Of a DNA stretch of 64,000 nt, positions 47,309-58,589 are shown one piece after another (position 1 is the first letter of the stretch; each line of letters begins with the position of its first letter). The stretch comes from Niebla homalea. Taxonomy: Eukaryota; Ascomycota; Lecanoromycetes; Lecanorales; Ramalinaceae. The notes under the pieces are model-generated. The model saw only the letters and a program-made list of their open reading frames with translations, was not told the origin of the DNA and made no database searches. The stretch is taken from the NCBI GenBank assembly GCA_019925105.1, contig JAHGAU010000015.1, positions 124,001 to 188,000 on the forward strand. Reading direction: 5' to 3'. The translations under genes were made by a program, and so were the position numbers.

Positions 47309-49402
47309 ATGGCCGACCTCGCCATCGAAGAGACGAACCGCATCCGCGCCTCCCTGGGCATGAAACCCCTCCCAGTCCCTTCCAGCACCAGCTCTACCAA
47401 CGGTCCCTCCTTCAAACAGAATGGCCCGGCCAAAAAGCGCTCCTCCTCCATCTCTTCGTCGTCGTCAGACTCGGACGACCCAGGCAGCACCCTCGAATCC
47501 CGCCAGGCCCAAGGCGAATCCAACTGGCAATCCCTCCAATCCGCCGCCGACGCCAAGAAGGCCCGCGAAGCCAAACTCGCTTCCATCAAGAAAGCCAGAG
47601 ATGCCGCGCAAAAGTTTGCAAGGCTCGAGGGCAAAGGGTTGGGGGAGGATGATGCGAAGGAGGATCTGGACACGCGGACGTGGCTGCTTCAACAGAAGAG
47701 GCGGAGGAAGCAGATTGAGAGGGAGAGGGAGAAGGCGAGGAAGCTGGAGCAGGAACTCGCAGAGCGCGAGGCTGCATTGGAGCATACGGCGGAAGATTTG
47801 AAGGGCGTTAGTGTAGCGCATGGGTTGGAGGAGTTTGATGAGGAGGGTGGGGAAGGGCAGGTGCTGACCTTGAAGGACGCGACTATTGATCAGAATGAGG
47901 AGGAGGGGGATGAGCTGGAGAATGCGGAGTTGAAGGAGAAAGAGGCGACGAGGGAGAGATTGGGTGCAAAGAAGAGGAAGCCGGTCTATGATCCGAATGC
48001 GGAGGATGAGAATGGTGATGGTGGAGGAAGAAAGATCCTTGGCCAATATGACGAGACTATTGATGGTAAGAAGAGGAGGAGGTTCCAGTTGGATGGCAAG
48101 GGAGCTAGTGCCGAAGACAGGGAGGCCATGAAGGCAGCAGTCGCGGAGAAGATGAAAGCAAAGCCGATTAGCCTGGATGTATTGAAAGATGAGGTGCCTA
48201 TCTCAGACTACGCGGAGCCGGTCGAGGCGAAGATCAAGGAGTCGAAAAAGAAGAAGGCCAAGTCTACAAGGCAGAAGGCTCAGGATGAAGATGACATCTT
48301 TCCTACCGTGGAAACAAATGGCGCGCGGGCCAACGGCGACACGATGGAGATTGACGCTGTCAATGGGACGAGTGTATCCATTAAGCCAAGGGCAACTGAG
48401 ACGACATCATTTGCGGATGACGACGATCTACAAGCATCTTTGGCCATCCAACGGCGAGCGGCTCTCAAGAAGAGGAAAAGAACAAGGCCGGAAGACCTTG
48501 CCCGACAGATGCGGGAAGAAGCATCAGCAGGTCCTGAAGTTGATATGGACGACAATAAAGCTGAGGAGGGCGGCCTCGTGATAGATGAGACGACGGAGTT
48601 CGTAGCCAATCTCCAACGAGCCAAGGACGAAGACGCAAAGCCCCAACCTCAGAAGCCCAAAGCTCGCAAGAACACCCCCTCACCCAAGCCCGAGCAGTCC
48701 CCCACAGAGGACGTTGACATGGACGCCGTCCCCACCAACAACGCCTCCGACTCTGAGGACCCCGACGTCCATCCCAAACGCGAATCCTCATCAGCAACCC
48801 CCAATCCCATGACCGAAACCGGTCTCGAGGACGAACAAACCCTCAACCAAGGCCTTGGCGCCACCCTCTCCATGCTCTCCCAGCGCGGCCTCGTCGCCCC
48901 CCGCACTGAAGCCGACATCGTCAGTCTCCACCGCGACCGTCAAAAATTCCTCCTCTCCAAACAACGCCGCGAAGCCGAGATCGAGCGGCGCGCACGCGCG
49001 CAGCGAGAACGCGATCGCGCCTCGGGCAAACTCGACAAGATGTCGGCGCGAGAGCGGGAGGAGTATGCCCGCTTCGAGAATAAGCAGCGCGATCAGATTG
49101 AGTCGCGCATCATGAGCGAGGTGTACGCCAAAGACTATAAACCCGACGTGCAGCTGAAGTACGTGGATGAGTTTGGGCGGAGTATGGATCAGAAGGAGGC
49201 GTTCAAGCATCTCAGTCATCAATTTCATGGGAAGGGGAGCGGGAAGCAGAAAACGGAGAAGCATTTGAAAAAGGTGGAGGATGAGAGGGCGAGGGATGCG
49301 AAGAGTTTGTTGGATGCGAGTGGCGTGGGCGGAGGGGGGATGACGGGCGCAAGAGAGGCGACGGCCAAGAAGCAGAGGCAGGCGGGCGTGAGATTGGGAT
49401 GA
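47309..49402 (+). CDS. SNU66: U4/U6.U5 tri-snRNP-associated protein Snu66 (SART1 family)
   Basis: Single exon, 697 aa. It starts with the family's conserved MADLAIEETNRIRASLGMKP (Hub1-interaction region in relatives). A Ser-rich segment follows, then long charged coiled-coil-like stretches (about 75-230), DPNAEDEN and GRKILGQYDETIDGKKRRRF blocks, and a conserved C-terminus (LKYVDEFGRSMDQKEAFKHL, then GSGKQKTEKHLKK). The protein bridges U5 and U4/U6 in the tri-snRNP and acts in spliceosome activation in the nucleus. The acidic, Pro-containing middle (about 430-510) is poorly conserved, as usual. No intron is needed. The length is within the normal range for filamentous fungi. Confidence 0.92.
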   Translation: MADLAIEETNRIRASLGMKPLPVPSSTSSTNGPSFKQNGPAKKRSSSISSSSSDSDDPGSTLESRQAQGESNWQSLQSAADAKKAREAKLASIKKARDAAQKFARLEGKGLGEDDAKEDLDTRTWLLQQKRRRKQIEREREKARKLEQELAEREAALEHTAEDLKGVSVAHGLEEFDEEGGEGQVLTLKDATIDQNEEEGDELENAELKEKEATRERLGAKKRKPVYDPNAEDENGDGGGRKILGQYDETIDGKKRRRFQLDGKGASAEDREAMKAAVAEKMKAKPISLDVLKDEVPISDYAEPVEAKIKESKKKKAKSTRQKAQDEDDIFPTVETNGARANGDTMEIDAVNGTSVSIKPRATETTSFADDDDLQASLAIQRRAALKKRKRTRPEDLARQMREEASAGPEVDMDDNKAEEGGLVIDETTEFVANLQRAKDEDAKPQPQKPKARKNTPSPKPEQSPTEDVDMDAVPTNNASDSEDPDVHPKRESSSATPNPMTETGLEDEQTLNQGLGATLSMLSQRGLVAPRTEADIVSLHRDRQKFLLSKQRREAEIERRARAQRERDRASGKLDKMSAREREEYARFENKQRDQIESRIMSEVYAKDYKPDVQLKYVDEFGRSMDQKEAFKHLSHQFHGKGSGKQKTEKHLKKVEDERARDAKSLLDASGVGGGGMTGAREATAKKQRQAGVRLG

Positions 49403-50574
49403 GGGGATAAGAACCATAGGATGGCCCTTTATGATATCTATCCCCTTCGGCAACATCTGCCAAACACAGCAATCTGCCGTCAAAGCTCAGAGAGCCGGCG
49501 AATCTAAAGCGAAGGAACAAAGCGCCTTTCCCCACAATGATCTCTCCAGCTTTCGCATTTGCGTCCTCCAGCTCCAATCCTTAGCGTTCATGGACTGTTT
49601 TCCTTCCAAAAGACAGTCATGTCTCAGCTATCCAAACAGTCAAGACTGCCCATTACCCATGATACCCTGCCTAGAACGACAAGTTGACCGTTCCACCAAG
49701 CCGTGAACCCCTATATCATCGTGACTCAGCATTCCGTGCAACCTGCTTATATGCGCCTTTCTGATCGTCTACATTCCAATCCTGCTCATCTGAATATTTA
49801 TGCCGCTTGAATTCTTTCAGAAAATCCATGGGGAGACGTGAGCTCCTCCCCTTACCATACTTTCCGCGAGCCAGGTGTGCATTGCTTGATTGTACAAGTC
49901 ATCCCAATGCTAAACAGGAGTAATAAGTTGATTTTTCTAATTACTTCAAAGGACGGGAAGGGGGGCTATCTGCAAGCCCAATAATGTGGGATCGAGTTTT
50001 GCTGGATCACACCCATGGCGTGGCGTGAGTAGTTTAGTGGATTTTCCTGCTCAGTCACTCACCCACTTACCCTCAAGCCGTTGTGATGCGACGGACCTAT
50101 CAGCAAGATTATTCGTTAAACATGAGTTCTGCGTGTATCCCATCACGATCTTGATCACCACCTTCCATCAATTGCGGAGCTCTCTCATTATATTGCTATT
50201 CCATGCCCCCCCTTACGAACCTAGGCTAGCCCCCAATATCAACGGTCAAGCCATATTTCAATTGTGCTACTGATTGATTGTAGAGTTTTTGATGACGGCA
50301 GAAAGAGGAGCTCCGTGTGTGCTGTCAAGTTAAGTTCATAGGTGGGATGTGTGCTCTTCTTTCAGCTTGTCTGCGAGGAGGGGGCGTAGCATACAAGCGA
50401 CAGAAAGCGCGGTACGGAATTCGCTAGAAACGGAAGCCGTCGGTGAATGTGCTTGCGGAGATATATAGTAAGGTGCACTCGAAGGGTTCTAGACTGTGAA
50501 TCACATGTATGCTTTACGATGAGTTAGTTGTTGATGATGAGCAATACTCAAAGCCCGTACGTCAAGAATGAGCT
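49403..50574. other. Intergenic, entry to the accessory zone
   Basis: 1.2 kb without supported genes. An A-box-like TAGTTTAGTGG at about 50,027 lacks a B box and clover-leaf pairing, so I do not call a tRNA. Confidence 0.4.
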
Positions 50575-51140
50575 TCATCTTGCCAACCGTCTCGTCTTGC
50601 GCTCGATCTGCTCTCCGTGTTCCGAGTCGGAGAGCCATGCATACGTCGAGTCCTCATTCGGCTTTGTCACTTGAGTGATGCCGCTGTGCTTCTTCTTGCT
50701 TTTGCGTACGGTCATCAAGTCTCTGTCAGATATTAGCTGATCAGTTTCATCTCATGTAAGAATTGGGATGTCTTGCTTAGGCCTGAAGAGAACGAAGAGC
50801 CGCCGGTCTCATCTTGAGCTTTGTTCAATGGTGACCACATTCGATGCGGAGTCGTAAACATATCAGGCAGCTGAAAATGAGTGATAATTTACGAATTTTC
50901 GAATCGGCTCGCCCAAGTCCATACCATTAGCGATTTCGTACGGTGCGTCGTTGGCCACAGCCTCTTCAATCTGGAAGGTCAAGATAGCTGTTTTGGCATG
51001 TGACGTGTTTGGGGGATGTATCTGAGTCTGGCGGAATGTGAGTTTCCGTATACACTTGGTTGCCGCTGGAAGTAAGATGCCCCCATCACCAGTCTTATCA
51101 GTGCTCGTGGAGTCTCGAGTGTTGGGAACGATGCAAATTA
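50575..51140 (-). pseudogene. Remnant gene, copy A of a small family ending in YAWLSDSE..IER
   Basis: Two plausible minus-strand exons. The first, about 51140-50926, encodes a hydrophilic stretch including CIRKLTFRQTQIHPPNTSH and QIEEAVANDAPYEIANG, and ends at a GTATGG donor. The last exon, 50722-50575, reads MTVRKSKKKHSGITQVTKPN, then STYAWLSDSEHGEQIERKTR, and a stop. The middle cannot be joined: the obvious acceptor gives an immediate TGA. The last exon clearly resembles that at 54047-53949. I do not recognise the family. It may be a decayed gene or a gene with an exon I missed. Confidence 0.35.
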
Positions 51141-52130
51141 GTAGTGCGTATACTACCGTACTTATGCACGACGTGGAACAGGCAGAATTCTCATAACTGC
51201 TAGCAGAATTTTTGAGTCAATTTTGAAGTAGCTCATACACTATAACAAGCAAGCTACGGGCACCAAAGCAGCTCGATGTGCTGAATACAAAAAGACCGAT
51301 CTATATGGGCAACAAGGCATTATCAGAAGAACTAGACCTCTACTGACGAGCAGCCTATCAATGACATTATCGTTCTCCTTCTTTCACGAGCACCATCACA
51401 CAAGCGCAATGATCGGCATTCATCCTCCGTTGGTGGTTATCTGGACAATATCTTGGAATCTTGTCATGTTCTCTTCCTCTCCCCGCTTCAGGCGTTGGAG
51501 AAGTCCCTTTCCGGACACAAGGGATAAACATCTCGTCCGGGCTTTGTTCTAACATGCCACATAGGTTTCTCGACATATTGATCAAAGAATGGGTTGTGAT
51601 CATCAGAGTGGTAAAGGATATCCCACTCCGCCACTGAGCACGAATTTTCATTCCGCAGCAATTTTCCTAGGCTTCCGCTACTTCAAGAGCTTTTTTCCGT
51701 GGCTCCATGCGAACCCACTTGGGGCGGAGATACTCTTGGCTTAGTGGCTCTGTGTATGGATGTTCTCTGATATGCCTATTGATGCAATACAGTTGAGCGA
51801 GCATGATGTAGATAGACAATGCGTACTATCAAAGACAAGGCCCTTTAACATCCTTCAGCAAAACGCAGCGAATCATGAGCACGGGGTCAGTATTCATGGG
51901 ATCATTGTTTAATGGGATCAAGGACATCGAGAATAGCCTCCAAAGGAGCTAGACATGAATTCGATCGCGCGGATATCATGAGATGGCTGAGTTAAAGCAT
52001 AATAAAATTGCATTTTGTAAGCATTCTCAGATGCAGCCAACAGACCATCTTCTAAACACTAATCTCCAAGCTTGACTGCATCCCTGAACCAATTCTCCCA
52101 GTTTCAAGCGTAGTAATCTGCTTTAATTCC
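51141..52130. other. Intergenic, no gene seen
   Basis: About 1 kb with only short ORFs, ending at the left edge of the RIP-mutated tandem repeat. Confidence 0.4.
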
Positions 52131-52848
52131 AGCCACCGCCCATTTTCGAAGTTGCGAAATTGCACATTAAATATATACACAAATAGATAGCAGAAATAGC
52201 AATTAAACGCTAAGAAGCGGTATATTAAACCTTATATAATTATCTTTTATATTATAGCCGTATTACGTATTCCGAAGTTTCTTATTTATTATATATACCG
52301 ATTTATAATAAACGTTATTTTATTTTATTAACTCCTTTAAATAATATATAGGTTAAGTTTTATTCTTATAATAAATATAACGTTTAAAGAAAGTTATTAA
52401 AAAAAAATAAACGATATATATAAAGTTATTAAAATAAACCGGCTTTTCATTATTATAATATAATAATAATATTTTTAATTATAAAATCTAAATATTATTT
52501 ATAATAATAAATTAAATTTAAATTAATATAAAATTAAATAAACTTATAATATAAATAATATTTATATATTTATATAATTTAAAGTTATTTTTAATAATTA
52601 TATATTATAATTAAAATATAATTTTAACTTAAGTTTTTATAAATTATATTAAATATTAATTATAATAAATTTCTTTAAGTTTTTTTAATTTTCTTTTAAT
52701 TTATATATAATTTAAAATAAAGAATTCTTAATCTTTATATTTATATTACGTTAATAAAACCTTTCCTCATTAATTTAATAATAAGATTATTGGTATTTAA
52801 CAGCTTAAAAAATAATCTAAATTGAAATTAATATTATTAGTAAATTCT
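52131..52848. repeat. RIP-mutated 718-bp repeat, copy 1
   Basis: It starts AGCCACCGCCCATTTTCGAA and ends GTAAATTCT, directly abutting copy 2. Except for the first roughly 50 bp the sequence is very AT-rich. Differences from copy 2 are mainly C/T and G/A. No ORF. The class of the parent element is unknown. Confidence 0.75.
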
Positions 52849-53565
52849 AGCCACCGCCCATTTTCGAAGTTGCGAAATTGCATATTAAATATATATATAA
52901 ATAAATAATAGAAATAATAGTTAAAAGTTAAGAAACGGTATATTAAGCCTTATATAATTATCTTTTATATTATAATTATATTATATATTTTATAATTTTT
53001 TATTATATATATATATTGATTTATAATAAACGTTATTTTATTCTATTAACTCTTTTAAATAATATATAAATTAAGTTTTATTCTTATAATAAATATAACG
53101 TTTAAAGATAGTTATTAAAAAAAAAACAATAATATATATAGAGTTATTAAAATAAGTTAACCTTTTATTATTATAATATAATAATAATATTTTTAATTAT
53201 AGAATTTAAATATTATTTATAATAATAAATTAAATTTAAATTAAATTTAAATTAAATAAACTTATAATATAAATAACGTTTATATATTTACGTAATCCGC
53301 AATTATTTTTAATAATTATATATTATAATTAAAATATAATTTTAATTTAAGTTTTTATAAATTATATTAAATATTAATTATAATAAATTTCTTTAAGTTT
53401 TTTTAATTTTCTTTTAATTTATAATTAATTTAAAACGAAGAATTCCCAATCTTTTCGTTTATATTACGTTAATAAGACCTTCCCTCTTTGGTTTAATGAT
53501 AAGATTATTGGTATTCGGCAGCTCAGAAAATAATCTAGATTAAAAGTGGTATTGTCAGTAAATTC
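52849..53565. repeat. RIP-mutated 718-bp repeat, copy 2 (tandem)
   Basis: Same start as copy 1, with the first 35 bp identical. The right roughly 130 bp (53,440-53,565) are much less mutated than the matching part of copy 1. It ends GTAAATTC next to the stop codon of a small minus-strand ORF. Confidence 0.75.
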
Positions 53566-53572
53566 TTCCAAA

Positions 53573-53818
53573 TCAGAATCTTGGTTTGAAGCTGGTTGGC
53601 AACTTCGTTCCATCTTTTCGACCGTGAGCTGGCATGTTATGAGTGAAAATCCCAATGTGTTGATATGTGAGGTCTGGGTCAGATTTTCGAATTTGTCTGA
53701 ATATCTGATCCACGGTCAGGAGCTTTTCACCTTTCTGTAACTGCCCTGCATCTTGTAGCAGCACGATCTCATCATTCCGCAAAACCCGACGCCCAACGGT
53801 AATGTCTTCTTCTCTCAT
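53573..53818 (-). CDS. Small hypothetical protein (81 aa)
   Basis: An ATG-initiated frame with even codon use and a hydrophilic, helix-prone sequence (NDEIVLLQDAGQLQKGEKLL, VDQIFRQIRKSDPDLTYQHI). No signal peptide or membrane segment. I do not recognise a domain. It could be a terminal exon of the broken gene upstream on the same strand. It ends 8 bp from the RIP-mutated tandem repeat. Confidence 0.3.
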   Translation of the reverse strand: MREEDITVGRRVLRNDEIVLLQDAGQLQKGEKLLTVDQIFRQIRKSDPDLTYQHIGIFTHNMPAHGRKDGTKLPTSFKPRF

Positions 53819-53948
53819 TCACCGGCTGGTCACGAGCCAGAGAACCATAGAAAAAGAATGACAAGCTATCAAGGTCTGATACCGTCAAGGTTCAGTGTAA
53901 ATTTCGTGGAACAAAGTTAGTAGGATTTGCCTGAAGGGTGCCGTAAGT

Positions 53949-54469
53949 CTAAAGCTGTAAGCTCCAATTTTTCTTGCGCTCGATGTTGTTCTCATCTTCC
54001 GAATCGGATAGCCAGGCGTAGAGCTGGCCATCGTATAGATTCAGCAGCTGAAGGCGCTTTTACTGCTTTCTCCTGCCAACGGTCACTCGAACAAACATGT
54101 CTGTCGTGATTTGGGCGACTTCCGGCGCCCAGGACGTGACAGCACTGCTTGCGCAGGAAGACAGACGATAAGTTTATCGTTTGAGATGACCAAAAATTGG
54201 GCGTTGAAGACCGGATTTTGCCGGGGTTTCCTGAGGCTTGTGACAAGTTTGACCGGTGCAAAGATGCGTAACGTACCAGTGAAAATTTCATGCAGGAAGA
54301 TACCGTCAAGGCGGGCGTGCTTGTCCTTCAACACAGTGACGAAATCTCCCACCTTAAAACCAATGCGCTGCTCCGAATGCCTGTCGCCGTATATGTTGGT
54401 AAATCGTCGCTTAGAAAGTGCAGAAGGAGATACCAGCAGGCCAATAGAAGCATACATGCAATGACCCAA
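53949..54469 (-). pseudogene. Remnant gene, copy B of the YAWLSDSE..IER family
   Basis: The exon ending at 54277 carries GFKVGDFVTVLKDKHARLDG then a GTACGT donor; the start of its frame near 54469 is open. The last exon 54047-53949 (33 codons, CAG acceptor) reads LLNLYDGQLYAWLSDSEDEN, then NIERKK, and a stop. The exon or exons between cannot be joined cleanly: the candidate 54147-54083 stops early. The VGDFVTVLKD segment resembles beta-strand-rich BAH/Tudor-like modules, but this is only a hint. Similarity of its end to copy A suggests a duplicated gene, now decayed. Confidence 0.35.
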
Positions 54470-55895
54470 GATCCGAGTGCCTAACTAAATGGAAACCGCA
54501 AGAATGTAAAAGCTGAAGATGAGGGCGTTCTACCTGCGGGTCTATGAAACCCATTTTCTGACACCATTGGATTCTTTTCCTAAGGTGGTCCGTGGCGTTG
54601 CCCAGATACCTGTTCCCAATTTATCATTGAGTTTGACCGTATATCAGAGCTTATAGTTAAGGAGCAGAGATTCAGAAAATAAGTAATTTATCGAGTTCAA
54701 GGCGGATACACCTTGTAGACATTATACGGGCCTATCTAGCACCTGCTAATGACCTCGTGATTCCATGTGGGTTGCGTCGTCGGCGATGTCAAGTCTTTCC
54801 TTGACAGTGTCTCCATGATTAATAGCAGGCTTGTGCGTTGAAAATGTCGTAAGACTTCGGCATCTGGAAATCGCTGCGATCGTGACCATAGTCTATTCTG
54901 TCTCTGACCAATATTCCTCGTCAAAGCACAGTAAGTCGTCGAATTCCAACGCAGCTGTATGGCCAAGCAGGCGCAAGTCAAGAGAGCCTTACTTCGAATA
55001 TAAGCCTGATGTATTATTATTTTTCTGCAAAGAGTGGTTTCGCCGTAGAAGCGTACAACTACTAGAGACGATTCGGATGTGGTTACGATGCAACTTACAA
55101 TGATGCTGGCCTCTGACGGCCGGTCGTGCTATGCCATCGTTGTTCATTGCTGTTTCCAGCTCCACGGGGTTTGATGGAGCCCCCGGCGCTTCAGGGAAGT
55201 GTAACCTCAACTAATCCTGGAGCCTGCAAGCGCTTTATACTGGTCTTTCTTTGTGTTGGGGGGGAAGGGCCCGCCCCCATACTTGCCGGATCCTGGACGG
55301 AAAGGAGGCATCTTTACATTGTGAATAGTTACTCAAATATTCCACCGAAAAATCTTGTCGTGATAAAAATGGAAAAGAAGAAGACAGAATAGATATGATG
55401 AAGCGGAAAAAAGCTGCAACGATGATTATGTGAGGTTGGTGGACCTGCAACCAATTCCAAGATGAAAGGTGCAGTGATGATGCTGTATGGTCTCAATATG
55501 GTCAATCGTCTCTCAATCGCAGGAACAGAAGAAGACCGAAAGCTTTCCCCCTTCTTGACGCCAGCTTTCGCCGACTATTTGGCTTATTCGTGCTCCGCAT
55601 AGCACTCTCGAACACTCGAGCACTCTGAATCTCCACATCGAGGTTAATGAGCGTTCTCAATGACACGTATAATCTCTTTCGATATCCTTCCCCTGCGAAA
55701 CGCGAAAGCAAACCTCTAGTAAAGTGGTTTCAAGCTACTCACTCAACGTAAGAGCATATCTTTCCCAGCTCATTAAAGTTCATCTTGATGGCCGGCAGTA
55801 ACCAACTATGAAGAGAGGTAATTTTCTGTGCTAATCCAAACAGCCAAACCATTGAATATAAGCAAGATATATGGAACAAGTTGGTGGCGAAAAGT
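54470..55895. other. Accessory zone, no supported gene
   Basis: 1.4 kb with short ORFs on both strands and no recognisable motif. Fragments of the minus-strand broken genes may extend into it. Confidence 0.35.
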
Positions 55896-56231
55896 TCACA
55901 AATTGGGCAAGCCGTACGCGTTGCGTAGGCGATCCGGGACAGCGGCACGCTGGCGCATGAGGTATGGACGCCCATTTCCCCTTCTACTCACCACACGAAA
56001 CGATGGCCCGTGAGGGTCGCGATACTCGGGATGCCCACTCTCATCTACGTCGATTTGCGAGCTTTCACCCGCGTACGAGTCTTCTTCTTCGAATCTTTTA
56101 ATGGCAGCAAACGCAGCTTCATTATTATCGTCATTGTCGTCCTCGGCATAATTATCTTTAACCCTATTATTAGCATTAACCCGACATTGCTACTGCTGAA
56201 GCTGTTATTGGGGTTGTTCATGGCGTAGCGG
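55896..56231 (-). pseudogene. Gln/Asp-rich exon with RIP-type stops
   Basis: One frame reads as a convincing protein: a Gln-rich start (EQPQ*QLQQ*Q), then NNRVKDNYAEDDNDDNNEAA, SSQIDVDESGHPEYRDPHG and RNAYGLPNL before TGA. The two early stops, TAA at 56205-56207 and TAG at 56190-56192, sit inside a Gln run and are each one C->T change away from CAA/CAG. The TGA at 55896-55898 could likewise come from CGA. A donor GTGAGT inside the frame is an alternative reading. Parent family unknown. Confidence 0.4.
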
Positions 56232-56438
56232 CGGGGCAGGGGGATGTGTGTGGATGTATGAAGACAACAACATTGGCGTTACATAGCTTGCGGCCATTGA
56301 TCAATGCCGACAATATGCCAATGAACAAACAGTTGTGCTCAGGAATTTCTGGCTATTCCTGAGATGGACGGATAATACAGTGGGCTTACAGGTAGTCAGG
56401 CTCAGGGGTGACCTGCACAACTTTCCCCTTGATGTTGC

Positions 56439-56837
56439 CTATCGTGATGGGATTGAACTCCGCCGGAGACAATTGTTGAACTGGCGGAGTGAGATTATAT
56501 CACCATACTTGATGGCAGTCAAGCAGCGCTTGAACTCATAAAAGTCTATTTCGCTCCACCAAGTCTCTTGCGACGTTCCAGGTTTATTACTTTTCCAGCC
56601 GAGCCATGGGAGGAGATCACTGAGGTCCCTGCGATGTTGTCGGATTATTTGTTGATTGATCAATCTGGATACAAACGACATCGAATCGCACTTCCTCTTC
56701 CCCTTAAAAGCATTTTTGCGAGCTTTATATTTGCAGATGTCATCGTCGCTCTTTTGGCACGTGATCTTGATCGTCTCGCGCTTACGGGCTTTCCTCTCGC
56801 CGTCGCAGCTTTTGTATGATCCCCCACATTTGGACAT
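56439..56837 (-). CDS. Hypothetical Cys-containing protein or exon (132 aa)
   Basis: Open frame starting MSKCGGSYKSCDGERKARKR with further Cys at about 27, 37 and 50. It is Lys/Arg-rich at first, then has a Trp-rich middle (LPWLGWKSNKPGTSQETWW). I do not recognise a zinc-finger family. Its position between helicase relics and its unbroken frame make it either a small gene or a surviving exon of the decayed locus. Confidence 0.3.
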   Translation of the reverse strand: MSKCGGSYKSCDGERKARKRETIKITCQKSDDDICKYKARKNAFKGKRKCDSMSFVSRLINQQIIRQHRRDLSDLLPWLGWKSNKPGTSQETWWSEIDFYEFKRCLTAIKYGDIISLRQFNNCLRRSSIPSR

Positions 56838-57108
56838 GTTTGCAAGCGAATGGACGCCGGATCGGTCCAGATACAGAGCACATCTTCAGAGTCCAAATGA
56901 GACCAACGTGAAGGATAGGGCAGTCGAAGCCAAGACGGAAGCCACAGATCATATGTGGCTTGATATCGGGGTGCCTTGGGCAGAGCCCTTGGTGCGTCTT
57001 ACAGCAACCGCCATGATAGCTACATTTACCGTAAGTAGTGGCAGCAGGTAAGGGAGTGCTAAGAAAACGGTCAGGAACGACGACTCAGAAAAAGAGTGGA
57101 TTGCAGAC

Positions 57109-57318
57109 TTACCACAGTTCGGCCTTAAGCCGAGCAATAATTCCTTGATCGCAAGTAGGACATTGGCACTTATGTCCATGGAACACTTCTTGAACCACAA
57201 AGTTGGGTATGCTTCGAACTTGCTCTTGAGGTTTCTCCGAAGCAGACGCGTCTTGTTGTTGTGCAGAAGTAGGGGTTGCAGCGGTTGGCTGAGTCTCATC
57301 CAATGGAGAGGTTGACAT
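57109..57318 (-). pseudogene. Fragment with a CxCxxC motif
   Basis: Frame with a Ser/Thr/Gln-rich stretch followed by FHGHKCQCPTCDQGIIARL, ending at a GTAAGT donor site just past LKAELW. It looks like an internal exon of a larger protein, perhaps part of the helicase-type locus, but no continuation can be joined with confidence. Confidence 0.3.
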
Positions 57319-57570
57319 ACTGGTTGATCTGAAGCATCGGGTGCAGATGTGGCTTTCTGCCCTCCCAGTCCCCCCTCAGTCGCCGATGCCAGTCTCTCGC
57401 TGGCTGAGGCATTTTTTAGTATGAAGACCAATTTTCAGCTCTTCCGCGGTAGTCTCCATTGAATCATTCACCATATGCACACAGTCACCGCCAGCTTTCC
57501 CCTCTTTTGGATTTTGACCCGCAAGGTGCCTGAGGCGCACGCTTGGGAGGTGCATCCTCCATGTCGAAGA

Positions 57571-58161
57571 TCATGACATAACGGGAGTGACCTCATTCCC
57601 AGGACGGGGATCCTCATCAAACTTGTATGACATCCTCGAGCTTACACGGAATGGATGTGATTGCGAAGTCTGTGACACAACGGGTAATGAGGGACGATAT
57701 CCATACGGCGAAGGGTGTGATGAAGGGCGATATGGGTGATGTGACAAAGGATGATCGACCAATGGTGAAGGCTGTGGCGGAGGGTGGTATGGGTGATGCG
57801 ACGAAGGCTGTGGTGCCCTCAGCAAATGAGTCATATTTGAACCCGTTCGAATGCCCATCTTCCATTGTTCGTCGTCAAAGATGTCTAGTTTCTTTTCCGT
57901 TGTGGCACTCAGTTGATGCGCAATGTTCTTCACCTGGGGTGCCCAGTAGAGCGGTCCCTCCAAATGGATCGGACGATTCAGCATCGGTGTCGCCGACAGA
58001 ATATTGGTCACACGGCCTTCGAGGCGGGCAATGCTCAGCTGGGTACGGGTGAGATGGTTCTTGATAGGTTGCGCTTCATCTAGCACCACCCGGACATTGG
58101 CATTCCACACACAAATGGCGCCCTTCTTTCCCATATTTTTGTTAGATGAAGGATGTCTCAA
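57571..58161 (-). pseudogene. SNF2-type helicase fragment, N-terminal lobe
   Basis: VRVVLDEAQPIKNHLTRTQ (motif II, DEAQ in place of DEAH), then ILSATPMLNRPIHLEGPLYW (motif III and following) are clear SNF2-family ATPase signatures. The preceding frame 58409-58191 ends in stops before this segment. The Walker A region (GKT) is not found, and no matching C-terminal lobe follows downstream on this strand. After about residue 95 the frame turns into a His/Pro/Ser-rich repeat. SNF2 enzymes remodel chromatin or translocate on DNA; this copy cannot be functional as read. Confidence 0.5.
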
Positions 58162-58589
58162 CCCTTATATATTTATCCAGAAGGCTAACATCATGTAAGC
58201 CTTCCTCCGATTTTCTTGTCCAAGAGAGAATCTGTGAGCATGCGCACATTGAATGTTCTGTGTTTGTGGCGTAACGGCTCAGCGGGTATTCGAGCTCCTT
58301 TGGTATCTAATCTTGTACGAGAAGTCTCAGAATTATTGAGATAATCGAAGTCGACCATTGAATATTGCTCGCAGGTTTTGATGTCTTCGGTCGCTGGAAT
58401 ACTGTCCAAGATCCGCGTTACCCAATTGGCGTGATCCTTTTCGATGGTAGGTCTTATGGCAAGGGTATTCCGCGTCAGTCCAACCTATTTACCTTTGTTC
58501 AGGTGCCACTGTACAGCAAGTTTCTGCAAAAAGTGTTTTCCCATTTCTGAGATATGGATTCCGATCACGGAACAGGGGTCTGGAAAAGA

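Noticed and set aside
50010..50110. Possible tRNA gene (A-box-like TAGTTTAGTGG)
   Set aside because: No B box (GGTTCRANTCC) at the right distance and no clover-leaf pairing.
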